From NCBI GenBank assembly GCA_019232795.1, contig JAFANH010000028.1:1-45990 (forward strand): a stretch of DNA of 45,990 nucleotides, read 5' to 3'. Below are positions 7,894 through 17,074 of this stretch, one piece after another. The translations under genes and the position numbers were made by a program. The notes beneath the pieces are model-generated. The model searched no databases and was not told the origin of the DNA. It worked only from the letters and a program-made list of their open reading frames with translations. Origin of the DNA: Burkholderiaceae bacterium (GTDB taxonomy: Bacteria; Pseudomonadota; Gammaproteobacteria; Burkholderiales; Burkholderiaceae_D). Position 1 is the first letter of the stretch. Every line of letters starts with the position of its first letter.

Positions 7894-10296
7894 CTGCAGC
7901 AGCTTCCCGATTACGCGATCGACACGCGCCGCCGTTGCCGCATCGGTCAAAGCGGGTAGCTTGCACAAATCGAGCAACAGGGCCGCATCGCCGGCATGCG
8001 CACCATTTTTCAGCGTCGATTGCAGCACCTGCACTTGCAGTTGCAGACGCTCGCGCGACAATTCCGCGGGGCTTTCGATACCGGCCACGATTTCCGCGCG
8101 CAGCAGCATCTGTTGGTGCGTTTCGCGATTCTTTTGCAGCAGCACGCGGTAGTTCGCGTCATTTGCCTGCACCGCCCGCAAGCCGCTGTCGTAGCGCGCC
8201 TTCAACACGCGTTCATATTCGCCTTTGATCGCCGGCATGGCCTGCCACTGCGCGAGATCGGGCAAGGCCGAAGCGCCATCCACCCACCCCTGCTCCAGCG
8301 TGCGGCACAATTTGATTTTGTTCAGCAGCGCCGTGCATTCGGCGTCCAGCGCGGCTTGCCTGGCCGCGCCAAGTTGTTTTTGCACGGCATTTGCAGCCGC
8401 ATGCAACCTGGCCTCGATTTTCTTTTCCACCGCGCGCGGCACCGCGCCGATTTTTCCCCAGGCGTCGCGCGTTTCCCGCAATAGCTTGCCCAATGCCGGC
8501 GGCGGCAATTCGGCAAGCGCCACTTCCAGCCGGCGGCACAATTCTTCCTTTTCCGCCAAATGCCGCTTGCGCTCGGCATCAGCGCCGGCGGCTGCCTCCT
8601 TGCGTTTGGCGAACAAGGCATCGCACGCCACCCGGAATTTTTTCCACAATGCCTGTTCGACTTTGCGCTCGAGCGGCGCCAGCCTGGCCGACTGTTGCCA
8701 CTGCTCTTGCAAACTATGTAGGGTATCGAGGGCGTTGCGATCGCTCGCCTGCAGCGCCGCAACCCGCGCGATCAGGTTTTCACGCTGCGCAACTTCGGTT
8801 TGGCGCCGTTCGGCAAGAGGCTTTTCCAATAGAGAAAGCGATGCCGTAAATTCCTTGTCCAGGCGCTTCTTGTCCTTGCGGTCGATGGCGCCCAGGCGTT
8901 GCCAGGTTTGTTTGCTCTGCGCACAAAAGACCGCAAGTGCCTTCCAGTCGGCGGAGCCGGCGTCTTGCAGGGCCGGTCCGTGCGCAACCGCATATTGCCG
9001 CACCTCCGCAATCAGAGCTTCCGCCTTGCCGACATTGTTGCGCCTTTCTTCCGACAGCTTCTTGAAATGTGTCGCGGCAGGGGCATAAGCCAAGGTGCAA
9101 GCGGCATCGAACCGTTCCCACAGGTCTTTGCGTGCCGGACCGCTTTGCGCGTCCAGCGCTTTCCAGTGCTCGCGCAAGCCTCCCACTCTTTTTGCCAGCT
9201 CGACGGGCGACGATACCTGTGCGGGCAGCTCCTGTGCCGCCTTCAGCAATTCCTCGCGCGATATATGGCCACCCCATTTCGCCCAGCCTTGCATGCGTCC
9301 CAATTCCACGCGCAACCGGGTCAAATCCGCTGCTTGTCGCTTGGACAGGTGCAGGCCGCGCGACTCCGCAGCATGCAGCGATTTGTCGAGATCGATTGCC
9401 GTACGCAACGCACCATCCTGCAGGGCCGCTGCCATCGCTTCCAGGGTCGGCGACACATCCTGCCTTTCTGCATTTGACGTCGCCGTGGATGGCTCTTCAA
9501 GAATCGCTTTGGCCGGCGCGGCCTCTCTGTCCGCAAGTTGTGCTTCGCGCGCCTCGGTGTCAGGCTGCTTCTCTTCCAGGGAAGGCAACATGGCCTGGAA
9601 GCGCGCACCCTGTTCGGCGAATTCCGTCAGAAGATGTTTGGGCAGCAATACGGCTTCGCGATGGGCAAGGTGCTGCGACATGTCGGCTTCAACAAGCTCG
9701 AACTTCTTTCTTGCTTCCAGTGCGGACAAAGCATGCGCGCCGTTCGTCAGCTCGGACAGGTGCGCCAGTGTGGCGATGACGGCACGCTGCAAGTTCGTCT
9801 GCGCATCCAGCCGTTCGCGCAACTGCTCGCGCGCGCTTTCGAATTCGCTACGCACACCGTCAGGCATCGCAGCAATCGCTTCCCAGGCATGATCGAGATC
9901 GACCACCAGATTGGCCAGCAATGCTGGTTCGCCGGCGAGCTGCAAAGCCCTTTCAAGGCATTGCCGCGCCAGCCTTTCGTCGCGCTGTTCGAATTTCAAT
10001 GCGTCAAGCCGCGCCTGCATCAGCTTGGCGACGCGGCGATCGGAATTGCGTACCGAAGACAACACCTGCTCGAGCATCGCCTGGGTGCGCACATGCTCAG
10101 CCGCTATCAGACGCGCGTCGGCGAACTGACAGCGCAAAATGAATTCGACCGCCTCATGCTCGCCGCCATTCAAGGCTTGCGCCTCACGCAACGCGCTCTC
10201 CTTTTCAGGTATCGGCGCTTCTGTGCCGGCGTTGCTTGCTTGCTTGGTGGGCATAACGGGAAACTCGGTCGGTTGCTTGAAAAGCTTATCGAACAT
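7888..10296 (-). CDS. DUF349-repeat protein
   Basis: An 802-residue, highly charged, helical protein without signal peptide or membrane segments. Several DUF349 units are visible in the second half, each with the W-K..G......LW.+F....D.F pattern: around 'EHWKALDAQSGPARKDLWERF', 'QEQWQQSARLAPLERKVEQALWKKF' and 'RDAWGKIGAVPRAVEKKIEARL'. The first half is Ala/Glu/Arg-rich coiled-coil-like sequence. The start MFDKLFKQPTEFPVMPT is at 10296. DUF349 proteins are widespread in beta- and gammaproteobacteria and have no settled biochemical role that I can state; an RNA- or ribosome-linked role would be guesswork. It converges on phaP and shares its terminator. The dense antisense frames over this gene are products of high-GC codon use. 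Confidence 0.85.
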   Translation of the reverse strand: MFDKLFKQPTEFPVMPTKQASNAGTEAPIPEKESALREAQALNGGEHEAVEFILRCQFADARLIAAEHVRTQAMLEQVLSSVRNSDRRVAKLMQARLDALKFEQRDERLARQCLERALQLAGEPALLANLVVDLDHAWEAIAAMPDGVRSEFESAREQLRERLDAQTNLQRAVIATLAHLSELTNGAHALSALEARKKFELVEADMSQHLAHREAVLLPKHLLTEFAEQGARFQAMLPSLEEKQPDTEAREAQLADREAAPAKAILEEPSTATSNAERQDVSPTLEAMAAALQDGALRTAIDLDKSLHAAESRGLHLSKRQAADLTRLRVELGRMQGWAKWGGHISREELLKAAQELPAQVSSPVELAKRVGGLREHWKALDAQSGPARKDLWERFDAACTLAYAPAATHFKKLSEERRNNVGKAEALIAEVRQYAVAHGPALQDAGSADWKALAVFCAQSKQTWQRLGAIDRKDKKRLDKEFTASLSLLEKPLAERRQTEVAQRENLIARVAALQASDRNALDTLHSLQEQWQQSARLAPLERKVEQALWKKFRVACDALFAKRKEAAAGADAERKRHLAEKEELCRRLEVALAELPPPALGKLLRETRDAWGKIGAVPRAVEKKIEARLHAAANAVQKQLGAARQAALDAECTALLNKIKLCRTLEQGWVDGASALPDLAQWQAMPAIKGEYERVLKARYDSGLRAVQANDANYRVLLQKNRETHQQMLLRAEIVAGIESPAELSRERLQLQVQVLQSTLKNGAHAGDAALLLDLCKLPALTDAATAARVDRVIGKLLQK

Positions 10297-10789
10297 GAAG
10301 AGGTTGTACCTACGGAAAGCTTCGATGTTAAAACTTTAATGATAGCAGGCGCATCGCCGCCACCTGTTGCGCCGGAAACACTCGGCCAGCAAAAGCCGCC
10401 CCCCCTTCTCGCGCCTTATATCCCGGTGCATATGGAAAATGATCCTGCCATTTTCGTCATGCCGCACGACCAATTATTAGCAATTTAATATCATCAAACG
10501 TTTCAATCACGCCACACTGCTATCCTCCTCCATCTTCATGTGTTGACCACCGGAAAATCTCGATGCTACATTGCCGAAGCTTGATATTTTCGGCCAATAA
10601 AATGGGATTCTGCGGACAGCCATGCGGATCTCCAAATAGCAGACCCGGCAAAGCCGGGCGCGACACAACGAGAGCTTGGCAGGACAAGCCTTTTACGAAT
10701 CGATACGGCATGAACCGGCTTCACAGGACCGGCGCACCAGGATCGATGACCACTGGAAGACAAGTACAGCGGCGGGGAGGCCGCGCCGG
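10297..10789. other. Intergenic region between divergent DUF349 and HD-GYP genes
   Basis: About 490 bases with no supported gene. It must hold promoters for both divergent genes. A small hairpin (CCCGGC, three-base loop, GCCGGG) lies near 10645-10660 without a T-run. No known riboswitch was recognised, although the right half is GC-rich and could be a structured leader of the HD-GYP gene. Confidence 0.35.
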
Positions 10790-11899
10790 ATGGCGATGGA
10801 GCTATGCGAGCTCAATGACACGCTCGTAAAAATCAATCAACCACTGAAGTGGGACGTCTTTTCGTCGCGCGGCGACTTGTTGCTCAACAAGGGCTTTGTC
10901 GTGATCTGCCCTGACCAGCTCGAACGCCTGCTCGAGCGCGGCATGTATGCCCACGCCGGCGATCTCGAAAGAAGCAAGCTCGGCAAGAAGATCGACGAAT
11001 ACGACCCCTTCATGGTCTGGGACGGCCTCAGGCGCATAGCCGGGCGGCTCAATCAAATCTATTTGCGCGGCAGCGCCGAAGAAGCGCTGCAGGCGCTCGG
11101 CGACGTCGTCGCCAACATCGCGACGCTGATCGACAAGCATCCCGACGCCGCCATCTTCGAACTGATCCAGATGGACGTCACCAACTACGTTGGGGCCCAT
11201 AACCTGCAGACTGCCGTCCTGGCCACCCTGATCGCCAAGCGCTTGAATTGGGACGCCGCCAGCACGGCCACACTATGCTCCGCGGCCGCCACGATGAATA
11301 TTGCGATCCTCGAACTGCAAACCGTGTTGGCGGCACAAAGGGCGCCGCTGACACCGGCGCAACGCGCCGAACTCAGCAACCACGGCGCGCGCGGACGAGA
11401 AAAGCTCGAGCAGATGGGTGTGACCGACTCCAACTGGCTGCGCGCGGTCGAAGAGCACCATCCCGAGGCGCTGCCGGCCGGCAAGGACTGGTCGGAAATG
11501 GCCGGCATCGTGCATCACGCCGATATCTACATGGCAAAAATTTCACCGCGAGCCTATCGTCTGGGAAAATCTCCGAATGTAGCCGCACGCGAAATGCTGC
11601 AGGGGAAAAGCCTCGATCAAAAGATCGCCGGTGTCATCATCAAGGAAATCGGCATCTACCCACCCGGCAGTTGTGTCAAACTGGCCAACGGCGAAACGGC
11701 CATCGTCACAAAGCGCGGCCCTCAGGCCCACACGCCAAGCGTGTACAGCCTGGTCAATGCCACCGGCATGCCGCTCGGCGAACCCGTCTGGCGCGACACG
11801 ACGACCTCGTCTTTCGCAATCAGTTCAGTCGTCCCCAAAAGCAACGTGATGGTTGCGCTCAATCGCGCCAAATTGTTCGAGAAGCGGTACGGCACCTGA
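10790..11899 (+). CDS. Degenerate HD-GYP domain protein
   Basis: From ATG 10790 (behind GGGGAGG, 9 bases upstream), 369 residues. The N-terminal part (about 1-105) is an uncharacterised leader ([21 protein letters not shown]). A region of about 120-300 follows the HD-GYP fold: [63 protein letters not shown]. The diagnostic HD pair (usually LLHDIGK) is replaced by AAATMNI, and the DGxGYP signature after HH is absent. Active HD-GYP enzymes hydrolyse cyclic di-GMP; this one has lost key metal ligands, so it is more likely a binding or regulatory protein. The C-terminal part ([20 protein letters not shown]) is the small domain usual in such proteins. It lies 74 bases before an FKBP gene. Confidence 0.8.
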   Translation: MAMELCELNDTLVKINQPLKWDVFSSRGDLLLNKGFVVICPDQLERLLERGMYAHAGDLERSKLGKKIDEYDPFMVWDGLRRIAGRLNQIYLRGSAEEALQALGDVVANIATLIDKHPDAAIFELIQMDVTNYVGAHNLQTAVLATLIAKRLNWDAASTATLCSAAATMNIAILELQTVLAAQRAPLTPAQRAELSNHGARGREKLEQMGVTDSNWLRAVEEHHPEALPAGKDWSEMAGIVHHADIYMAKISPRAYRLGKSPNVAAREMLQGKSLDQKIAGVIIKEIGIYPPGSCVKLANGETAIVTKRGPQAHTPSVYSLVNATGMPLGEPVWRDTTTSSFAISSVVPKSNVMVALNRAKLFEKRYGT

Positions 11900-11973
11900 G
11901 TCACACCGGGCCGGTCAGCCGGGGACGCCACCTGCTACAATCACGGCTTTCAACGACGCCTCACGGGAACAAC

Positions 11974-12330
11974 ATGTCGACCATCACGACTGCATCGGGT
12001 TTGCAATACGAAGAAATCACCATCGGCGAAGGCGCGCAAGCCAGCGCTGGCGCCTACGTCACGGTGCATTACACCGGCTGGCTGCAAAATACGGACGGTA
12101 GCGCAGGCGCGAAATTCGATTCCAGCAAAGACCGCGACGAACCGTTCGAATTCCCGCTTGGCGCCGGCCACGTCATCAAGGGTTGGGATGAAGGCGTGCA
12201 AGGCATGAAAATCGGCGGCGTCCGCAAGCTGATCATCCCGTCGACGCTGGGTTACGGTGCACGCGGCGCGGGCGGCGTGATTCCGCCCAATGCCACGCTC
12301 ATTTTCGAAGTCGAATTGCTGGGCGTATGA
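11974..12330 (+). CDS. FKBP-type peptidyl-prolyl isomerase, cytosolic
   Basis: A 118-residue single-domain FKBP. It shows [56 protein letters not shown] and [14 protein letters not shown], the full set of family motifs including the aromatic pocket residues. There is no signal peptide, so it should act in the cytosol, catalysing cis/trans isomerisation of Xaa-Pro bonds. The length fits stand-alone bacterial FKBPs of the FkpA/FklB core type. Its stop overlaps the next gene (ATGA), which encodes an exported paralogue. The start at ATG 11974 fits the family N-terminus ([15 protein letters not shown]). Confidence 0.92.
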   Translation: MSTITTASGLQYEEITIGEGAQASAGAYVTVHYTGWLQNTDGSAGAKFDSSKDRDEPFEFPLGAGHVIKGWDEGVQGMKIGGVRKLIIPSTLGYGARGAGGVIPPNATLIFEVELLGV

Positions 12331-12842
12331 TGCGGCACAACCGAACGGCTCTGGCCATGGCTCTCGCCTTGGCCGGTGCCCTGGCAGCCGGCAGCGCCGC
12401 CGCGGACGACACTGTCGCCCCCGCCGCGAGCGCCAGCGCCAGCGCGGACAAAACCGTCACCACCGCCACCGGCCTCCAATACCTGGACCTGGCCGTCGGC
12501 CATGGCCGCGCCGCGCAAAGCGGCGACACTGTCTACGTACACTATACCGGCTGGCTGCAGAAGGCCAACGGCGGCAAGGGCAAGAAATTCGATTCCAGCT
12601 ATGACCGCAAAGAACCGTTGTCCTTCGAGATAGGCATGGGCCACGTGATCGCCGGCTGGGAAGAAGGCATACAAGGCATGCAGGTCGGCGGGGCGCGCCG
12701 CCTGACCATTCCCGCCATACTCGGCTATGGCGCCGACGGCGCCGGCCAGGGACTGATACCGCCGAATGCAACTTTGATTTTCGATGTGAAACTGGTCAAG
12801 ATCAGACCGGGCGTAAAACCGGAAAGCTTTTCAGATAAATAA
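12327..12842 (+). CDS. FKBP-type peptidyl-prolyl isomerase, exported
   Basis: A 171-residue paralogue of the preceding gene with an N-terminal signal peptide ([20 protein letters not shown], probable cleavage after AGSAAA). An Ala/Ser-rich linker (residues about 27-45) follows, then a full FKBP domain: [67 protein letters not shown]. It should act in the periplasm. The start codon overlaps the stop of the cytosolic FKBP (ATGATG), so the two are co-translated. A short C-terminal tail ([14 protein letters not shown]) is not part of the usual domain. The pair looks like a duplication in which one copy gained an export signal. Confidence 0.92.
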   Translation: MMRHNRTALAMALALAGALAAGSAAADDTVAPAASASASADKTVTTATGLQYLDLAVGHGRAAQSGDTVYVHYTGWLQKANGGKGKKFDSSYDRKEPLSFEIGMGHVIAGWEEGIQGMQVGGARRLTIPAILGYGADGAGQGLIPPNATLIFDVKLVKIRPGVKPESFSDK

Positions 12843-12855
12843 AAGGGGACGCAGA

Positions 12856-13110
12856 ATGACTTTGCAAGCAAATTTCGAACAAGCGCAAGCCGATTCCAAA
12901 AGCCTGCCGGAACGCCCGGACAACATGACGTTGCTGAAGATTTATGCGTTGTTCAAGCAGGCCAGCAGCGGCGACGCCGAAGGCGAACGCCCCGGCTTCG
13001 CCGACATGGTGGGGCGCGCCAAATGGGACGCCTGGGACGCACTGCGCGGTACGTCGAAGGATCAGGCCATGCAGCAATACATCGACCTGATCGAAGACTT
13101 GAAGGGCTGA
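12856..13110 (+). CDS. Acyl-CoA-binding protein
   Basis: An 84-residue ACBP-family protein with the four-helix signature: FEQAQADSKSLPERPDNMTLLKIYALFKQASSGD, GERPGFADMVGRAKWDAWDALRGTSKDQAMQQYIDLIEDL. The Tyr and Lys positions that contact CoA are present (LLKIYALFKQ, RAKWDAW). ACBPs bind medium- and long-chain acyl-CoA in the cytosol and buffer their pool. The start has an AGGGGACG ribosome-binding site, and the gene lies 13 bases after the exported FKBP, so it is probably the last gene of that operon. Its position next to a PHA-granule gene may be meaningful for acyl-CoA flux but proves nothing. Confidence 0.93.
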   Translation: MTLQANFEQAQADSKSLPERPDNMTLLKIYALFKQASSGDAEGERPGFADMVGRAKWDAWDALRGTSKDQAMQQYIDLIEDLKG

Positions 13111-13134
13111 ACTCGCTCTGCCACGCCGGCAAAG

Positions 13135-13413
13135 CTAGCCGGTAAAGACTTTCTTCATATTCTTATGCACCTGCTCTTCGATGGTGGCGGCAAACATCTT
13201 GAGCATGAAACCCAGAGAAATGTGCAGGTGCGCCTCGTGCGCCGACACTTCAAGCCTGCCCGATACCCCGGTGCGCTTGAAGTTCAGAACGTCACCGTCC
13301 CATTCCGAACTGATCCCGTACTCTTCGGCCAGTTTGTCCGCCACTTTCTGCGCTGCGGCCTTGGCTTTCTTGTGGGGCAGCTTGTGTTTTTGCGAGATGC
13401 TGATATCGGGCAT
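13135..13413 (-). CDS. Polyhydroxyalkanoic acid system family protein (PHA_gran_rgn)
   Basis: A 92-residue protein with the pattern of the PHA_gran_rgn family: MPDISISQKHKLPHKKAKAAAQKVADKLAEEYGISSEWDGD, then FKRTGVSGRLEVSAHEAHLHISLGFMLKMFAATIEEQVHKNM. Members are small soluble proteins often encoded near PHA genes, with unproven function, though granule association has been suggested. It is the 3' member of a leftward group and lies 24 bases after the dehydrogenase start region on the same strand. It converges on the acyl-CoA-binding protein gene. A weak hairpin (CCGGC/GCCGG, 13126-13142) overlaps its stop. Confidence 0.85.
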   Translation of the reverse strand: MPDISISQKHKLPHKKAKAAAQKVADKLAEEYGISSEWDGDVLNFKRTGVSGRLEVSAHEAHLHISLGFMLKMFAATIEEQVHKNMKKVFTG

Positions 13414-13436
13414 ATCTGTTTCCGTTCCAGTCTTTC

Positions 13437-14420
13437 CTAGATTTTTTTAATCACCGCGGGGTTGAGCAAATTGGGCGGCGTTTCGCCCGTCAGCGCCGCC
13501 ACCATATTGGCGATCGCGCATTCTGCCATGGCGCGCCGCGTGGCAGCCGAAGCGCTGCCGATGTGCGGCGTCAACACCACATTCGACAAGCCGAGGAAGT
13601 CGGGATGCAAGGCTGGTTCGTTCTCGAACACGTCGAGGCCGGCGGCGGCGATGCGCTTTTCGCGAAGGGCCGCAATCAGCGCCGCATCATCGACGATGCC
13701 GCCGCGTGCGATATTGGTCAGCGTAGCCGTCGGCTTCATCATGGCCAGTTCCGCCGCACCTATCGTATGGCGCGTCTCCGGCGAGAAAGGCAGCACCAGC
13801 ATCACGTGATCGGCCGCGCGCAGCAACTCCTCCTTGCCGACGTAGCGAGCAGAATTGGCGCGCGCTTCCAGCTCCGGCGCCAGGCGCGTGCGGTTGTGGT
13901 AGATCACCTGCATGTCGAAACCCATGGAGCGGCGCGCAATCGCCTGACCGATGCGCCCCATGCCGATCACGCCGAGCGTGGAGCCATGCAGATCGGCGCC
14001 CAGCAGCATGTCGTAGCGCCAGCGCTTCCACTTGCCGGCACGCAGGAAATGCTCACCTTCGGTGATGCGCCGCGCTGCCGCCATCATCAGCGCCCAGCCC
14101 ATATCTGCCGTCGTTTCGTTGAGCACGTCGGGCGTGTTGGTCGCCATGATGCCTGCACGCGTAGCGGCTTCGATGTCGATATTATTGAAGCCCACAGCCA
14201 TGTTGCACACGGCCTTGAGGCGCGCCGCACCGGCCAGCGCGGCGGCATCGATACGCTCGCTGCCGGTAGTCAGCGCAGCGTCGACGTCGGTCAGCTTGCG
14301 GGCCAATTCCTCTGGCGAATAGATGCGGTCTTCCTGGTTGGATTCGACTTCGAATTGCTGTTCTAGACGCGCCAGGATGTCGGGGAACACCGGACGCGCC
14401 AGCAGAATTTTTTGACGCAT
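13437..14420 (-). CDS. D-2-hydroxyacid dehydrogenase (glyoxylate/hydroxypyruvate reductase type)
   Basis: A 327-residue NAD(P)-dependent dehydrogenase of the D-isomer-specific family. Visible motifs: catalytic-domain start (KILLARPVFPDIL), NAD-binding TLGVIGMGRIGQAIARRSMGFDMQVIYHNR, the catalytic Arg region (TATLTNIARGGIVDDAAL), a catalytic Glu (DVFENEPALHPDFL) and His (VVLTPHIGSASAATRRAM). It probably reduces glyoxylate, hydroxypyruvate or 2-ketogluconate; the exact substrate is not decided by sequence. The start at ATG 14420 is chosen because GGAG lies 5 bases before it; GTG 14426 is an alternative. It is downstream of the LutC gene on the same strand with an 83-base gap, so a shared transcript is possible. 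Confidence 0.88.
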   Translation of the reverse strand: MRQKILLARPVFPDILARLEQQFEVESNQEDRIYSPEELARKLTDVDAALTTGSERIDAAALAGAARLKAVCNMAVGFNNIDIEAATRAGIMATNTPDVLNETTADMGWALMMAAARRITEGEHFLRAGKWKRWRYDMLLGADLHGSTLGVIGMGRIGQAIARRSMGFDMQVIYHNRTRLAPELEARANSARYVGKEELLRAADHVMLVLPFSPETRHTIGAAELAMMKPTATLTNIARGGIVDDAALIAALREKRIAAAGLDVFENEPALHPDFLGLSNVVLTPHIGSASAATRRAMAECAIANMVAALTGETPPNLLNPAVIKKI

Positions 14421-14503
14421 GAACACTCCATTTCCTTCAATGTCGGCATCATACCGCGAGCCGGTCCCGCAAAATCATCCGGAGCCGCTCGAACCCTTGC
14501 CAG

Positions 14504-15172
14504 CTACCGGCCATTCACGATAATGACATGCACGCGGTAGGGGCCATGGGCGCCGAGCACAATGGTTTGTTCAATATCGGCCGTGCGCGAAGGGCCGGAA
14601 ATGAAATTGGTCGCACGCGTCAATTCACCACGTTCCTCGCGCGCCAAGGCAAACGCATCCTCCATGCCGGCGACGATGCGCGAAGCCGGCACGATCGCAA
14701 TATGGGTCTCCGGCAGCAGGCTGGCAGAGGGAAAGGTGTCAGGGCCGGAGAGCAGCATCAAGGTCCCGGTTTCCGCCAATGCGCAAAAGCAACCGGTAAT
14801 GCCGACCCGGTCGGCGTCGACCGGCGGCCGAAATTCGACCCCCATGCCGGCCGCCGGCCACGGCAATTCGCGCAAGGTATTCCAGGCGATGGCGCGGCGC
14901 GCCACCCCTATGCTGTCCAGATAGCCGGTTACGGCCACCGGCACGTTCTCCATGCCCGGCACTTCGTCGACAGTATCGGCCATGCGCTCGGCTTGCTGCC
15001 GAAAATGCATTTTCAAGTCGGGGCCTACCTGTGGGCGCGGCCCTTGCGGGTGACGGCGCAGGTATTCTTGTACCGCACGTTTCTCATCGTCCGTGACCTG
15101 ATCGGAACGTCCTTGCGCCTTGCGGATGCGGGCATATATGGCACGTTTGGCGGCAGTGGTATCCATGGTCAT
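14504..15172 (-). CDS. lutC: LutC/YkgG-family protein (LUD domain)
   Basis: A 222-residue protein with the LutC pattern: an N-terminal helical part (TTAAKRAIYARIRKAQG, RRHPQGPRP), then the LUD domain with VGITGCFCALAETGTLMLLSG, PETHIAIVPASRIVAGMEDAF and NFISGPSRTADIEQTIVLGAHGP. In LutABC, LutC belongs to the L-lactate oxidation complex with two Fe-S proteins. The genes for LutA and LutB are not adjacent: the upstream neighbour is on the other strand and the downstream gene is a hydroxyacid dehydrogenase. So it is either an orphan or works with LutAB encoded elsewhere. Two ATG codons (15172 and 15166) could serve as start. Confidence 0.87.
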   Translation of the reverse strand: MTMDTTAAKRAIYARIRKAQGRSDQVTDDEKRAVQEYLRRHPQGPRPQVGPDLKMHFRQQAERMADTVDEVPGMENVPVAVTGYLDSIGVARRAIAWNTLRELPWPAAGMGVEFRPPVDADRVGITGCFCALAETGTLMLLSGPDTFPSASLLPETHIAIVPASRIVAGMEDAFALAREERGELTRATNFISGPSRTADIEQTIVLGAHGPYRVHVIIVNGR

Positions 15173-15327
15173 CCGGTTATCGTGGTCCGTACATGTAGGC
15201 CGCCATCCGAGCTGGCGCTTGGTAACACATCACTCGATGAGCGCGGCAGGAAGTCATTTTGAGGGCAAGCCTTTACAGAATGACAAAACAGTTGCATTTG
15301 CTTATGCACAAACTATATAAGCGCGGT

Positions 15328-15356
15328 TTGTTACTGATAAGGATTTGACTTAAAAT
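15328..15356 (+). promoter_or_regulatory. Candidate sigma70 promoter of fdxA
   Basis: TTGTTA (15328-15333), a 17-base spacer and TAAAAT (15351-15356) lie about 110 bases before the ferredoxin start. The -35 is a 4/6 match and the -10 a 5/6 match, with ideal spacing. Confidence 0.5.
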
Positions 15357-15465
15357 ACACCGTCTTGCAACAAGTTTGGCGCGGGAATCAGCACCCATCC
15401 GGCATATTGCCACCATTTTCCCCGCAAGCATCAGATTTACTCAGAATATTACCGATTGGACTGTT

Positions 15466-15789
15466 ATGACTCACGTTGTCACGGAATCGTGCATTCGCTG
15501 CCGCTACACCGACTGTGTAGACGTATGCCCGGTTGATTGCTTTCGCGAAGGCCCCAACTTTCTGGCAATCGATCCGGATGAGTGCATCGACTGCGCGGTG
15601 TGCGTTGCGGAATGTCCCGTCAATGCAATCTACGCGGAAGAAGATGTACCGGCCGATCAGCAGCAGTTCGTCAAACTCAATGTCGAACTGGCACGCAAAT
15701 GGCCGTCGATCACCAAGACCAAGGCCGCACTGGCCGACGCCGACGACTGGAAAGACATCCAGGAAAAGCTGCAGTATCTGGAGCGTTGA
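15466..15789 (+). CDS. fdxA: 7Fe ferredoxin
   Basis: A 107-residue ferredoxin. The N-terminal half carries CIRCRYTDCVDVCPVDC and CIDCAVCVAECPV, the cysteine spacing of FdxA-type proteins with one [3Fe-4S] and one [4Fe-4S] cluster. The C-terminal extension (DVPADQQQFVKLNVELARKWPSI) is also typical, as is the length. It acts as a cytosolic low-potential electron carrier. The start is MTHVVTESC at 15466; a longer in-frame opening from 15376 does not resemble the family. The gene for a ferredoxin-NADP reductase follows 108 bases later on the same strand, its likely partner. Confidence 0.93.
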   Translation: MTHVVTESCIRCRYTDCVDVCPVDCFREGPNFLAIDPDECIDCAVCVAECPVNAIYAEEDVPADQQQFVKLNVELARKWPSITKTKAALADADDWKDIQEKLQYLER

Positions 15790-15897
15790 TAGCGGCACTT
15801 TAGCCTCCTTTCAGCCTCTTTTTTGCAATGCGCATACGCACCCGGTTCGATCTTGCTTGAGCCGGCAGCCTAGCGCTTGCTTGCCGGAATTCTCGCA

Positions 15898-17004
15898 ATG
15901 AAACAGGAACTCGAAAGCCGTATGGACACCAAAGCCGACACTCCCCACAACCCGCATTTCGATCACGGAGCGATCGAAACCGATGCCGTCATTGTCGGAG
16001 CCGGGCCGGTCGGCCTGTTCCAGGTTTTTGAACTCGGCCTGCTGGAAATCAAGGCCCATGTCATCGACTCGCTACCCGTGGTGGGCGGCCAGTGCGTGGA
16101 ACTCTATCCCGACAAGCCCATTTATGACATCCCCGCCGTACCCGTTTGCACAGGACAGGAACTGACCGACAATCTGCTCAAGCAGATCGAACCGTTCGGC
16201 GCGACGTACCACTTGAATCAGGAAGTGACCTTGGTGCATAAGCGCGAAGACGGCCGCTTCAATCTCGAAACCTCGCTCGGCACGCGCTTCGTGACCAAGA
16301 CCATTTTCATCGCTGCCGGCGTCGGCTCGTTCCAGCCGCGCACGTTGAAGGTTGAAGGCATCGAACAATTCGAAGGCACGCAACTGGCCTATCGCGTGAA
16401 GAATCCCGAACAGTACGAAGGCAAGGATATCGTCATCTGCGGCGGCGGCGACTCCGCTCTCGACTGGGTGCTGCACTTCGCCGGCAAGGCCAATTCCGTG
16501 GTGCTCGTGCATCGCCGCGAAGAATTTCGCGCCGCCCCGGCTTCGGTCGCCAAGATGAAGGAATTGTGCGACAACATGGAGGCGCAATTGCTGATCGGCC
16601 AGGTGACCGGCTTCGAGAGCAAGGACGAGAAGCTGTCCGAAATCAAGGTGACCGGCGCCGACGGCGTGACGCGCCGCCTGCCGCTCGACAACCTGCTGGT
16701 GTTCTACGGCCTGTCGCCCAAGCTCGGCCCGATCGCCGAATGGGGCCTCGATATCGAGCGCAAGCAGTTGAAGGTCGATACCGAAAAATTCGAGACCAAT
16801 ATCCCCGGCATTTTCGCCGTCGGCGACATCAACACCTACCCCGGCAAGAAGAAACTGATCCTGTCGGGCTTCCACGAGGCCGCTCTGGCGGCCTTCGGTG
16901 CGGCGCCCTACATCTTCCCGGAAAAGAAGATCCACATGCAGTACACGACCACGTCGCCGAAGCTGCACAAGATTCTTGGCGTGGAAACGCCGGTGTTCGA
17001 CTGA
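15898..17004 (+). CDS. Ferredoxin-NADP reductase, thioredoxin reductase-like type
   Basis: From ATG 15898, 368 residues; ATG 15922 (MDTKADTP) is an alternative. The FAD-binding Rossmann motif is [18 protein letters not shown], followed by [20 protein letters not shown]. The NADPH-binding motif is [17 protein letters not shown] with [11 protein letters not shown], and the second FAD motif is [30 protein letters not shown]. There is no CxxC redox pair like that of thioredoxin reductase, matching the homodimeric TrxR-like FNRs (YumC/CT1512 type). It should transfer electrons between NADPH and ferredoxin. The adjacent fdxA product is the obvious partner. A strong terminator follows at 17021. Confidence 0.9.
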   Translation: MKQELESRMDTKADTPHNPHFDHGAIETDAVIVGAGPVGLFQVFELGLLEIKAHVIDSLPVVGGQCVELYPDKPIYDIPAVPVCTGQELTDNLLKQIEPFGATYHLNQEVTLVHKREDGRFNLETSLGTRFVTKTIFIAAGVGSFQPRTLKVEGIEQFEGTQLAYRVKNPEQYEGKDIVICGGGDSALDWVLHFAGKANSVVLVHRREEFRAAPASVAKMKELCDNMEAQLLIGQVTGFESKDEKLSEIKVTGADGVTRRLPLDNLLVFYGLSPKLGPIAEWGLDIERKQLKVDTEKFETNIPGIFAVGDINTYPGKKKLILSGFHEAALAAFGAAPYIFPEKKIHMQYTTTSPKLHKILGVETPVFD

Positions 17005-17020
17005 CCGGAATCCAAGCGTC

Positions 17021-17061
17021 CCAAACAAAAACGCCCGTCTGTGACGGGCGTTTTTGTTTGG
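17021..17061. terminator. Strong bidirectional intrinsic terminator
   Basis: A perfect 19-bp inverted repeat (17021-17039 and 17043-17061) with a TGT loop. Its GC core (ACGCCCGTC/GACGGGCGT) is flanked by A-runs on the left and T-runs on the right, so it ends both the reductase transcript and the converging gene at 17075. Confidence 0.9.
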
Positions 17062-17074
17062 TGCCGGCCGCGCT

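Noticed and set aside
8225..9892. Long plus-strand frames opposite the DUF349 gene
   Set aside because: They lie antisense to a gene with clear family repeats, have Arg/Cys/Ser-rich composition and no ribosome-binding sites. They arise from high-GC codon bias.
10640..10790. Possible cyclic di-GMP riboswitch before the HD-GYP gene
   Set aside because: Only a small CCCGGC hairpin was seen; the conserved GEMM core sequence was not found.
13126..13142. Terminator between the acyl-CoA-binding and PHA-granule genes
   Set aside because: The 5-bp stem overlaps a stop codon and has no T-run on either side.
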